This document shows positions 1 to 6,584 of a stretch of 6,584 bases of DNA, one piece after another. How positions within the stretch are numbered: position 1 is the stretch's first letter; each line of letters begins with the position of its first letter. The stretch covers positions 1 to 6,584 of the forward strand of contig JBGPNN010000196.1 of the NCBI GenBank assembly GCA_041487495.1, read 5' to 3'. This stretch comes from JBGPNN01 sp041487495. GTDB lineage: Bacteria > Sysuimicrobiota > Sysuimicrobiia > Sysuimicrobiales > Humicultoraceae. The position numbers and the translations under genes were made by a program. A model generated the notes under the pieces. That model was not told where the DNA came from. It saw only the letters and a program-made list of their open reading frames with translations, and searched no databases.

Positions 1-2831
1 ATCCCCAACATGTCCTTCTCCATCGCCAGCAGTTCGGACTTCGAGAACTCTTCCGCCGCTCTCACGCTGGCCGCCGATGCCACCCGCGTCTCCCCGGCGT
101 CAAAGAGACCGGTCTGCGCACCCGCCCGCTCGCGGGCGGCCCGCTGCCCCCCAGAGATGGCCGCGTCCACTTCCTGCAGCAGCGCGGCCCGGGGCTGGCC
201 CAGCGAGTCGAGGGCACCGGCCTTGATCAGACTCTCGAGCACGCGTTTGTTGACGACCCGCGTGTCGACGCGGGAGGTCAGGTCGGTCAGTGAGGTGACC
301 AGACCGGTGTCCCGCCTGGACCGCAAGATCTCCTCGACGGCTCCACCGCCGACGTTCTTGACAGCCGCCATGCCAAACCGGATCGTGTTACCCACCACGG
401 TGAACGTATCCACAGAATCGTTGATGTCCGGCGGGAGCACACGGAGACCCATCCGCTGGCACTCGGCCACGGCACCCGCCACTTTCGCCATCCAGTCCTG
501 ACCCTGCGCCTCGGTGGTCAGCACCGCGGCCATGTACTCCGCCGGGAAGTTGGCCTTCAGGTACGCGGTCTGGTACGCAATGAGTCCGTAGCACGCAGCG
601 TGCGCCCGGTTGAACCCGTAGCGCGCAAACGGTTCGAACTGCTCCCAGATCTGCTCAGCCGTGCGCTTGGGGACGCTGCTCTTTCGGCAGCCGGCCAGGA
701 ACTTCTCGCGGTGAGCGGCCAGCTTGTCGGCGATCTTCTTGCCCACCGCGTAGCGCAAGGTGTCGGCCTCGGCCAACGTGTATCCGGCGACGGCTTGGGC
801 GACCGCCATGACGTCTTCCTGGTAGACCATGACCCCGTACGTCTCGCGCAGCACCGGTTCCAACAGCGCATGAAGGTACGTGATCGGTTCCTGCCCATGC
901 TTGCGTCTGATATACGATGGGATGTTGGCCATCGGCCCGGGGCGGAACAGCGCCACCATGGCCATGATGTCCTCGATGCGCGACGGACGCAGCTCCTTGA
1001 GATAGCGCGTCATCCCCGCGCCCTCGACCTGAAAGATCCCCACCGTGTCGCCGCGCGACAAGAGGTCAAACGCGCCCTGATCGTTCAGCGGGATCGACTT
1101 CAGGTCGATCCGGACGCCGCGGACACTCTCGATCATCTTCAAGGCACGGTCAAGGATCGTCAGATACGACAGTCCGAGGAAATCCATCTTCAGCAGGCCG
1201 ATCTTCTCGACCGAGTCCATGTCGTACTGCGTCATCACCAGGTCGCCCTTGGTGGCGCGCTGGAGCGGCACATGCCCGATCAGCGGATCGCGTGAGATGA
1301 TCACACCGGCCGCGTGGGTGCTGGCGTGGCGGGCGACGCCCTCGAGTTTCTGCCCAAGGTCCAGCAGCCGCCGCACGGTTGGCTGCTCGTCGGCGGAGCG
1401 CCGCAACTCGGGATCGGCGCGCAGAGCCTCTTCAAGCGAGGCGTTGAACGGGATGAGCTTAGCGACGCGATCGACGTCGCCGTAGGGCAGCCCCATCACC
1501 CGGCCCACGTCGCGGACCGCCTGCCGCGCGCCCATCGTTCCAAACGTGATGATCTGCGCCACACGGTCCGCGCCATACTTGTCGATGACGTAGCGAATGA
1601 CCTCGTCGCGCCGGCTGTCCATGAAATCGACGTCGATATCTGGCATCGTGTACCGCTCGAGATTGAGAAACCGCTCGAACGGAAGCCGGTACTGCAGCGG
1701 GTCGACGTCGGTGACCCCCAGGCTGTAGAGCACGAGGCTGCCGGCGGCCGAACCCCGCACCGTCGTCAGAATCTCGCGGTTGCGCGCAAAGCGCACAAAG
1801 TCCATGACGATCAGGAAGTACGCCGCGTAGCCCATCTGCCCGATCACGCGCAATTCCTCATCGAGGCGGGCGCGCTGCTCGGATGACGGTTGCCCATACA
1901 GACGCGCGAGACCCTCTTCACACAAACGCCGCAGGTAGGTATCGGGCGTCTCTCCCTCGGGGACAGGGAAGTGCGGCAGTTTCAGTTTCGCGAGTTCGAG
2001 GTCCAAGTTGACGCGGCCCGCAATCTCGAGCGGCGCGCGCAGCGCCTCGGGCACCTCCGCGAACCGAGCGGCCATCTCCTCCGGGCTCTTCAAGTAGAAC
2101 TCCGGCGTATCGCCCATCCGTGGCTTGTCGGTCGACGCGAGCGCCACGTTCATCTGGATGCACATGAGGGCATCCTGCGCTTCGGCCTCATCGCGGTGGA
2201 CATAGTGCACGTCGTTTGTCGCGATCAGCGGTAGGCGGAGATCGCGGGCCAGCGTACGCATGCCGCGAATGTTCCGCTGTTGGTCGGGCAGGCCGTGATC
2301 CTGGATTTCAAGGAAGTACTGCCCCGCCCCGAAGATGTCGCGATAGGCGCCGGCGATCTGGATCGCACCCGCGGCGTCGTCGCGGAGAATCGCACGGGTC
2401 ACCTCACCCTGCAGGCAGCCCGACAGCGCGATCAGACCGCGGCTGTGCGCCGCCAACAGGTCACGATCCACGCGCGGCTTGTAGTAGAAACCGTCGAGGT
2501 GCGCGATGGTCGTCAGGTGGATCAGGTTGCGATAGCCGTCCAGGTCGGTCGCGAGCAGGACCAAATGGTACGCGTTCGAGTCCAGCTTGGGATCGCGGTC
2601 GGTATGCTTGCGGGGCGCGACATACGCCTCGACGCCAAGGATCGGCGTCAGGCCGTGCTGCCTCGCCTGCAGGTAGAACTCGATGGCGCCGTACATGGTG
2701 CCGTGATCCGTGAGCGCGATCGCCGGCATGCCCATCTGTACCGCAGCCTGCATGAGCGGCTCGATCCGGCTGGCGCCGTCGAGCAGCGAATATTCTGAGT
2801 GCAGGTGGCAGTGGACAAAGGAATCTGGCAT
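1..2831 (-). CDS. dnaE: DNA polymerase III alpha subunit, N-terminal 943 residues
   Basis: DnaE is the catalytic subunit of the replicative polymerase. The frame is open for 943 codons and leaves the window after LLAMEKDMLG (934-943), so the OB-fold and C-terminal tau-binding part of a protein of about 1150 residues are missing. The PHP domain occupies about residues 5-280. Palm aspartates are D398 and D400 (MPDIDVDF) and D550 (LLKMDFLGL), matching E. coli D401, D403 and D555. FRPGP (629-633), YGVMVYQEDVM (665-675), YGFNRAHAACYGLIAYQTAY (738-757) and PPDIN (800-804) are typical DnaE; a helix-hairpin-helix region lies near 855-880. All nine PHP metal ligands are present, unlike in E. coli. The loop usually written GPGRGS reads TTVRGS (356-361), and AMGKK reads AVGKK (695-699). 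ATG 2831 is the only standard start: an in-frame TAA lies 18 codons upstream with no ATG, GTG or TTG between. GTGAG before the ATG is a poor ribosome-binding site. A DnaE1-type enzyme, not PolC. Confidence 0.98.
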   Translation of the reverse strand, partial: MPDSFVHCHLHSEYSLLDGASRIEPLMQAAVQMGMPAIALTDHGTMYGAIEFYLQARQHGLTPILGVEAYVAPRKHTDRDPKLDSNAYHLVLLATDLDGYRNLIHLTTIAHLDGFYYKPRVDRDLLAAHSRGLIALSGCLQGEVTRAILRDDAAGAIQIAGAYRDIFGAGQYFLEIQDHGLPDQQRNIRGMRTLARDLRLPLIATNDVHYVHRDEAEAQDALMCIQMNVALASTDKPRMGDTPEFYLKSPEEMAARFAEVPEALRAPLEIAGRVNLDLELAKLKLPHFPVPEGETPDTYLRRLCEEGLARLYGQPSSEQRARLDEELRVIGQMGYAAYFLIVMDFVRFARNREILTTVRGSAAGSLVLYSLGVTDVDPLQYRLPFERFLNLERYTMPDIDVDFMDSRRDEVIRYVIDKYGADRVAQIITFGTMGARQAVRDVGRVMGLPYGDVDRVAKLIPFNASLEEALRADPELRRSADEQPTVRRLLDLGQKLEGVARHASTHAAGVIISRDPLIGHVPLQRATKGDLVMTQYDMDSVEKIGLLKMDFLGLSYLTILDRALKMIESVRGVRIDLKSIPLNDQGAFDLLSRGDTVGIFQVEGAGMTRYLKELRPSRIEDIMAMVALFRPGPMANIPSYIRRKHGQEPITYLHALLEPVLRETYGVMVYQEDVMAVAQAVAGYTLAEADTLRYAVGKKIADKLAAHREKFLAGCRKSSVPKRTAEQIWEQFEPFARYGFNRAHAACYGLIAYQTAYLKANFPAEYMAAVLTTEAQGQDWMAKVAGAVAECQRMGLRVLPPDINDSVDTFTVVGNTIRFGMAAVKNVGGGAVEEILRSRRDTGLVTSLTDLTSRVDTRVVNKRVLESLIKAGALDSLGQPRAALLQEVDAAISGGQRAARERAGAQTGLFDAGETRVASAASVRAAEEFSKSELLAMEKDMLG

Positions 2832-2843
2832 CGGCTCACTGGC

Positions 2844-2852
2844 ATTGTAGCA
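2844..2852 (-). promoter_or_regulatory. Possible extended -10 promoter element before dnaE
   Basis: The 51-nt gap between the methyltransferase-like gene and dnaE is locally AT-richer than the genes around it. On the minus strand it contains TGCTACAAT, which matches an extended -10 (TGn plus TATAAT with one mismatch). No good -35 hexamer is seen 16-18 nt upstream. A transcript from here would start near 2837, about five bases before the dnaE ATG, giving an almost leaderless mRNA. This is a motif match only. dnaE could equally be transcribed by read-through from gatAB. No hairpin followed by a T-run is visible in the gap, so nothing indicates termination between the genes. Confidence 0.3.
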
Positions 2853-2882
2853 TAGCCGAATTTCTCCAGGAGAGCGTCGCCG

Positions 2883-4328
2883 TTACGTGCCCGTGCGGCG
2901 GAACGTGACGACACAGTACACGTGGCTGGTCTGTGGCAGCAGGTCGATCGGCTGCACGGCTGCCGGCCGATATCCGGCCTCGACCCACCGCTTCAGGTCG
3001 CGCGCGCAAACCGCCAAGGAGCGGGCGAGGTAGACGACACGGGGAACGTGCGCGCCCGCCACGGCAGCGATCGTTTCGGGCGGGAGGCCCTGCCCTTCCG
3101 CCGCGACCACCACCACGGACGGCCGCCGTCCCCGGGCCAGGTACCGGCCGAGCACACCGAGCGGGTCGCGAGCATAAAAGACGGCGTTGGTGGCACCGTT
3201 CGCCGCCGCGGCCTCACGCGCGTCGGCGATTCCCCGACGGGTCGGCGTGATCCCGACGGCGACACCAGCCGCCTGTGCCATCGCCAACACGAACAGCGGA
3301 TGCGTGGCCGTGAGGTCGAAGACGATGTCGTCGGACCGCACGTCCGCGGCGCGGCGGACGGCATCGAGCAGCGCCGCAGCGGCCACCGGGTTCGGCGGGA
3401 GTTCGGTGTCGGGACGGACCCGGACGCGAAAGCCGGCGATGTCGTCGTCAATGTACTCGCGCCCCCACAGGAGGCGCAGCCGGGGGCCGACCAGCTCCAA
3501 CGTCGGCTGAGGTTGCACGGTGTGCAGGATGCCGACCAGTCCCGGTACCCGGTCGATGATCGCATGAACGACATCACTGGGCGCCGGGAGGACCGACGCG
3601 GTGGACAGCGTGAGCAGCGCTTCGCCGGTGGCAAACGAGGCGACGCCAACGATCCCGCGCAGCATCCCGCGGCCCGTGTCGCGGTCGTAGACGGACAACC
3701 GGAGCGAGCGGGCCACGTGCCGCGCCGCGCGCAGCATCGCCTCGTTCGCGGGATGCTGCACGGGACACTCAGCGATGTCGAGCACGCGTGGCTCCCCCGA
3801 CACGTGGTAACCGACGATGGCCACGCCGTCGCGTTCACCGAACACGGCCCGTATCATGTTGCGATACTGCCAGGCCTGCGTCCCGACCGTGGCCAGGACC
3901 AGGTCACGCCGCAGCCCGGCGTGTTCCTTGAGGTAGTCTTTGACCAGGCGGGTCTTCAATCCGCGCTGCGCCTCAGGAACCAGGTGTTGCCACTGGCACC
4001 CGCCGCACCGGCCGAAGTGCTGGCATCGGGCCCGGACCACGGTGGGCACTTTCCGGATCAGCGCCACGAGGCGGCCTTCTGCGCGGCGGCCACCCTTCGT
4101 CACCTCAACGACTGCCTCTTCACCGGGGACGCCGAACGGCACACCGAGGTGCACGGCACCCAACCGCACCACCGCGGTTCCGTCGGGGTCGACGCCGGAA
4201 AACCGAACGGTCAGGCGCTCGCCGACGTGCACGCTACCAGGGCCCCCTCGCCGGGAGTGACGCGTTGGTGGTTCGGCCTTCGGGATCAGGACCTGCGTAC
4301 GCGGGGATTTGGACGGCACGCGGCGCAT
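2883..4328 (-). CDS. TrmA/RlmD-family RNA m5U methyltransferase homologue, catalytic motifs lost (putative pseudoenzyme)
   Basis: The TrmA/RlmC/RlmD family methylates C5 of uracil in tRNA or 23S rRNA using SAM, a nucleophilic cysteine and a 4Fe-4S cluster. This 481-residue protein has the family layout. A basic N-terminus (1-35) is followed by a TRAM-like RNA-binding region (about 37-92). Cluster cysteines are C102, C108, C111 (CQHFGRCGGCQWQH) and C188 (AECPVQ). A central RNA-binding region follows, then a Rossmann-like C-terminal domain (about 300-481). The active site is gone. DLYCGxGTF reads DLTATHPLF (338-346), FFQxN reads ELPPN (309-313), DPPRxG reads AAEGQG (409-414), the nucleophile in YVSCNP is Arg436 (YLARSL, 433-438), and the HxE base is Tyr471 (HVYC). 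Flanking residues (CARDL, QPIDLLPQTSH) align without indels, so no frameshift explains this. Methylation is therefore unlikely; an RNA-binding or structural role is inference. ATG 4328 overlaps the gatB stop. GTG at 4331 or at 4232 (after GAGGGGG) are alternative starts. Confidence 0.9.
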   Translation of the reverse strand: MRRVPSKSPRTQVLIPKAEPPTRHSRRGGPGSVHVGERLTVRFSGVDPDGTAVVRLGAVHLGVPFGVPGEEAVVEVTKGGRRAEGRLVALIRKVPTVVRARCQHFGRCGGCQWQHLVPEAQRGLKTRLVKDYLKEHAGLRRDLVLATVGTQAWQYRNMIRAVFGERDGVAIVGYHVSGEPRVLDIAECPVQHPANEAMLRAARHVARSLRLSVYDRDTGRGMLRGIVGVASFATGEALLTLSTASVLPAPSDVVHAIIDRVPGLVGILHTVQPQPTLELVGPRLRLLWGREYIDDDIAGFRVRVRPDTELPPNPVAAAALLDAVRRAADVRSDDIVFDLTATHPLFVLAMAQAAGVAVGITPTRRGIADAREAAAANGATNAVFYARDPLGVLGRYLARGRRPSVVVVAAEGQGLPPETIAAVAGAHVPRVVYLARSLAVCARDLKRWVEAGYRPAAVQPIDLLPQTSHVYCVVTFRRTGT

Positions 4329-4330
4329 CA
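4326..4330 (-). other. TGATG stop-start overlap between gatB and the next gene
   Basis: The gatB stop TGA (4330-4328) and the ATG of the methyltransferase-like gene (4328-4326) share one base. A GTG at 4331-4329 would give a 4-nt overlap instead. No strong Shine-Dalgarno precedes either codon, so re-initiation by ribosomes finishing gatB is the likely way the next gene is translated. That would tie its output to the amidotransferase. Confidence 0.6.
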
Positions 4331-5788
4331 CGCCCCGAGCCGCTGCCGCAGCAAGCGATTGACCGCTTCTGGATTCGCCCGCCCGCCGGTCGCCCGCATG
4401 ATCCGGCCCATCAGGAAGCCGATCGCCTGTTGCTTGCCGGCCCTGACATCGGCTGCCGGGCCAGGGTGATCGGCGATGGCCTCATCCACGATGCGCCCCA
4501 AGGCGTCCTCGTCTGTGATCTGCGTGAGGCCCCGTGCGTCGATGATCGCCGCGGGTTCGCGATCTTTCGCAATCATCTCCACCAGGACATCCTTGGCGAT
4601 CCGCCCGCTGATGATTCCGTTGTCGATCAGTCTCAGGAGTGCCGCCAACCGTTCGGGCGACAGCGTGATCTGCTCGAGGTCCTTGCCGGTCTCGTTCAGG
4701 TAGGCGGCAACATCGCCGGTCAGCCAGTTCGCCACGGTCTTGGGCTGCGGGAACAGGGCGACGGCGCGCTCGAAGAACGCTGCAACATTCGACGTGGCGG
4801 TAAGCGCATCCGCGTCGTACGAGGAGAGACTGTACCCGGCCATAAGCCGATTGCGCCGGTCCGCGGGCAGTTCGGGGAGCTCGGCGCGCACTTTCGCAAG
4901 CCACACGTCGTCGACAATCAGAGGCACCAGATCGGGTTCGGGGAAGTAGCGGTAGTCCTGGGCCTCTTCTTTCGAGCGCGAGCCAAACGTCACGTCGCGC
5001 CGCTCATCCCAGTGCCGGGTCTCTTGTAACACCGCCTCGCCCCGCGTCAGCACGGCGCGCTGCCGCTCGACCTCGAACGCCAGGGCCCGCTCCACGGATC
5101 GGATCGAATTCATGTTCTTGACCTCAGTACGGGTCCCCCACGGCCCACCCGGCACCTGCAGCGACACATTGGCGTCGCAGCGTAGCGTGCCCTCTTCCAT
5201 CCGGCCGGTGCTGACTTCGGTGAACTGGAGCAGTCGTCGCGTCGCCGTCAGGAATTCTCTCGCCTCGAGGGGTGACCGCAGGTCGGGTTGTGTCACGATT
5301 TCCATCAGAGGCACGCCCGACCGGTTGTAGTCGACCAGGCTGTCCCCGGCGGCCTCGGCCGCATGCACCAGGCGGCCGGTATCCTCTTCGAGGTGCACGC
5401 GGCGGATGCGGATGCGCCGGATCTCGCCTTCAACGGCGATATCGAGATGGCCGTCCGTGGCGAGCGGCGCGTGATCGGCATACTGGTACTGTGAGATCTG
5501 ATAGTTCTTCGGGATGTCGGGGTAAAAATAGTTCTTCCTATGGAACTGGCTGCGCGGCTGGACGGCGCAGCCCAGGGCCAACGCGGTGCGGAGGCCGAGT
5601 TCCACCGCGCGCCCGTTGAGGACGGGCAGCGACCCGGGCAGTCCAAGGCACACCGGGCAGATCCGGGTGTTCGGCGGCGTGCCGAAACTGACCGCACACC
5701 CGCAGAACATCTTCGAGGCGGTCAGGAGCTGGACGTGGATCTCCAGCCCGACGACCGTCTCGTACGCGACGACCGCTTCCTTCGCCAT
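4328..5788 (-). CDS. gatB: Asp-tRNA(Asn)/Glu-tRNA(Gln) amidotransferase subunit B
   Basis: GatB binds the misacylated tRNA, phosphorylates the carboxyl side chain with ATP, and completes transamidation with ammonia from GatA. The 486 residues are normal family length. GLEIHVQL (14-21) carries the Glu/His pair of the metal site in the cradle domain. C29, C31, C44 and C47 form a CxC...CxxC set like the zinc site found in many GatB proteins. Other family motifs are FHRKNYFYPDIPKNYQISQY (82-101), HLEEDTGR (132-139), DYNRSGVPLMEI (153-164), LRCDANVSL (202-210), TEVKNMNSIRSVERAL (221-236) and EEAQDYRYFPEPDL (274-287). The C-terminal third is the helical and YqeY-like tail used for tRNA recognition, ending at a plausible family terminus. 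ATG at 5788 is chosen because the family sequence begins directly after it. The same frame stays open to 6043, but that part overlaps gatA and has no family similarity. The ribosome-binding site is weak, so translation is probably coupled to gatA 13 nt upstream. The stop overlaps the next start. Confidence 0.97.
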   Translation of the reverse strand: MAKEAVVAYETVVGLEIHVQLLTASKMFCGCAVSFGTPPNTRICPVCLGLPGSLPVLNGRAVELGLRTALALGCAVQPRSQFHRKNYFYPDIPKNYQISQYQYADHAPLATDGHLDIAVEGEIRRIRIRRVHLEEDTGRLVHAAEAAGDSLVDYNRSGVPLMEIVTQPDLRSPLEAREFLTATRRLLQFTEVSTGRMEEGTLRCDANVSLQVPGGPWGTRTEVKNMNSIRSVERALAFEVERQRAVLTRGEAVLQETRHWDERRDVTFGSRSKEEAQDYRYFPEPDLVPLIVDDVWLAKVRAELPELPADRRNRLMAGYSLSSYDADALTATSNVAAFFERAVALFPQPKTVANWLTGDVAAYLNETGKDLEQITLSPERLAALLRLIDNGIISGRIAKDVLVEMIAKDREPAAIIDARGLTQITDEDALGRIVDEAIADHPGPAADVRAGKQQAIGFLMGRIMRATGGRANPEAVNRLLRQRLGA

Positions 5789-5801
5789 CGACTCAGTCCG
5801 A

Positions 5802-6584
5802 TCAGGCGGCGGCCACCGGCGGCCGGACCCGATGCCATTCCGTTGCCTGCTCGTAGGCGTGCGCCGCGCGCAGCAGCGTCGACTCGTCGAAAGGCCGACC
5901 CACCAGTTGCATGCCGATCGGCAGGCCGTGCGAAAACCCGCACGGGATTGACACACCGGGCAGCCCCGCCAGGTTGACCGGGATCGTGAACACGTCCGAG
6001 AGGTACATCTGGAGCGGATCCTCAGCCTTCTCGCCAATGGCAAACGGGAGTGTGGGCGCCACCGGCATCACCATGACGTCGACCTTCTCGAAAGCCCGCT
6101 CGAAGTCCCGCGCGACCAGCGTCCGCACGCGCTGCGCCTTCAGGTAGTAGGCCTCGTAGTAGCCGGCCGACAGCGCATACGTACCCAGCATGATGCGCCG
6201 TTTCACTTCGGCGCCGAAGCCACGCCGCCGTGTTTCCGCATACATCTCGTTGAGGTCGTCGGACGGCACCCGCAACCCGTACTGAACTCCGTCGTACCTC
6301 GCCAGGTTCGACGAGGCCTCTGCCGGCGCGATCAGGTAGTAGGCTGGCAGCGCCGCTTCAATCGTTGGAAGGTTGACGCGCTCGACGGGCAGTCCCTGCG
6401 CGGCAAAGACATCGAGCGCATGCCGTAGCCCCTCGGCGACCACGGGCTCCACGCCCGGGCCGAAGGCCTCATCGGGCACGCCCAACCGGATACCCCTGGC
6501 GCCCTCACCGAGCGCGGCGACATAGTCCGGCACAGGGACGTTCGCGGAGGTCGAGTCGCGCGGGTCCTCCCCGGCAATGGCGCG
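5802..6584 (-). CDS. gatA: Asp-tRNA(Asn)/Glu-tRNA(Gln) amidotransferase subunit A, C-terminal part
   Basis: GatA is the glutaminase of the GatCAB complex. It hydrolyses glutamine and passes ammonia to GatB, which amidates misacylated Glu-tRNA(Gln) or Asp-tRNA(Asn) in the cytoplasm. The 260 visible residues are the C-terminal half of a protein usually about 480-490 long. The frame is open to the window edge and begins with family sequence (AGEDPRDSTS, residues 4-13). The substrate-pocket signature APAEASSNLARYDG lies at residues 86-99. It is followed by GFGAEVKRRIMLGTYALSAG (122-141), YYLKAQRVR (146-154), and the C-terminal amidase-signature core TIPVNLAGLPGVSIP (200-214) and GLPIGMQLVG (220-229). 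The Ser-cisSer-Lys catalytic triad is in the missing N-terminal half, so activity cannot be judged. A GTG at 6533 lies inside the conserved frame and is not the start. gatB follows 13 nt after the TGA stop, which fits one operon. No gatC is seen here; it may lie upstream. Confidence 0.97.
   Translation of the reverse strand, partial: RAIAGEDPRDSTSANVPVPDYVAALGEGARGIRLGVPDEAFGPGVEPVVAEGLRHALDVFAAQGLPVERVNLPTIEAALPAYYLIAPAEASSNLARYDGVQYGLRVPSDDLNEMYAETRRRGFGAEVKRRIMLGTYALSAGYYEAYYLKAQRVRTLVARDFERAFEKVDVMVMPVAPTLPFAIGEKAEDPLQMYLSDVFTIPVNLAGLPGVSIPCGFSHGLPIGMQLVGRPFDESTLLRAAHAYEQATEWHRVRPPVAAA

Noticed and set aside
600..1295. A 231-codon plus-strand open frame
   Set aside because: It is antisense to highly conserved dnaE palm and finger sequence, has no recognisable protein motif, and fits a GC-bias artefact.
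2863..2873. TCTCC-T-GGAGA inverted repeat before dnaE as an operator or terminator
   Set aside because: The arms are only five bases with a one-base centre and no T-run; this is expected by chance and too small for a hairpin.
2648..2914. An 88-codon minus-strand frame across the dnaE start
   Set aside because: It is out of frame with dnaE and covers the well conserved PHP motifs; composition is that of a shadow frame.
2922..4469. A 515-codon plus-strand open frame, longer than the gene it lies opposite
   Set aside because: It is fully antisense to the methyltransferase-like gene and the 3' end of gatB, its translation is rich in Arg/Pro/Gly with no recognisable motif, and such frames arise from strong GC bias at codon positions.
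4265..5029. A 254-codon plus-strand open frame
   Set aside because: It lies opposite the C-terminal half of gatB and the start of the next gene; no family features are seen.
5789..6043. N-terminal extension of the gatB frame by 85 codons
   Set aside because: It overlaps the conserved end of gatA in another frame and is Arg/Cys/Ser-rich without similarity to GatB, whose sequence begins right after the ATG at 5788.
6531..6533. GTG as a start for a short gatA
   Set aside because: Codons upstream of it in the same frame (AGEDPRDSTS) are conserved GatA sequence, so the gene is cut by the window edge, not short.
1..6584. Mobile elements, CRISPR arrays, tRNA or rRNA genes
   Set aside because: No direct repeats, terminal inverted repeats, integrase or transposase sequence, or RNA-gene signatures were seen; nearly every base is inside the four minus-strand genes.

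Overview
The window is GC-rich chromosomal DNA from a bacterium. All real coding is on the minus strand, so transcription runs from position 6584 down to 1. No tRNA, rRNA, CRISPR array, insertion sequence or phage gene is visible. The lineage cannot be fixed from this stretch. The DnaE carries variant motifs that I recall, without being able to check, from deep-branching groups such as Chloroflexota or Patescibacteria rather than from Proteobacteria.

Layout in transcription order: (1) 6584-5802, the C-terminal half of gatA (Glu-tRNA(Gln)/Asp-tRNA(Asn) amidotransferase subunit A), running off the right edge; (2) 5788-4328, complete gatB, 13 nt after gatA; (3) 4328-2883, a complete gene of the TrmA/RlmC/RlmD RNA m5U methyltransferase family, whose start codon shares one base with the gatB stop (TGATG); (4) a 51-nt gap with the only plausible promoter-like sequence in the window; (5) 2831-1, the first 943 codons of dnaE (replicative DNA polymerase III alpha subunit), running off the left edge. 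I translated the dnaE frame codon by codon and it is open throughout.

GatA and GatB are the glutaminase and kinase/transamidase subunits of the enzyme that makes Gln-tRNA(Gln) and/or Asn-tRNA(Asn). The third gene looks translationally coupled to them. dnaE may be read through from upstream or have its own start.

The most unusual item is the third gene. It keeps the TRAM-like RNA-binding region and all four iron-sulphur cysteines of the family, and it aligns without frameshift to the end. However, every catalytic motif is replaced: the SAM-binding loop, the FFQxN motif, DPPR, the nucleophile cysteine and the C-terminal general-base glutamate. It looks like a maintained pseudoenzyme, not a working methyltransferase. 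A second point is that DnaE has a complete nine-residue metal site in its PHP domain, which suggests built-in proofreading, together with a rewritten nucleotide-binding loop.
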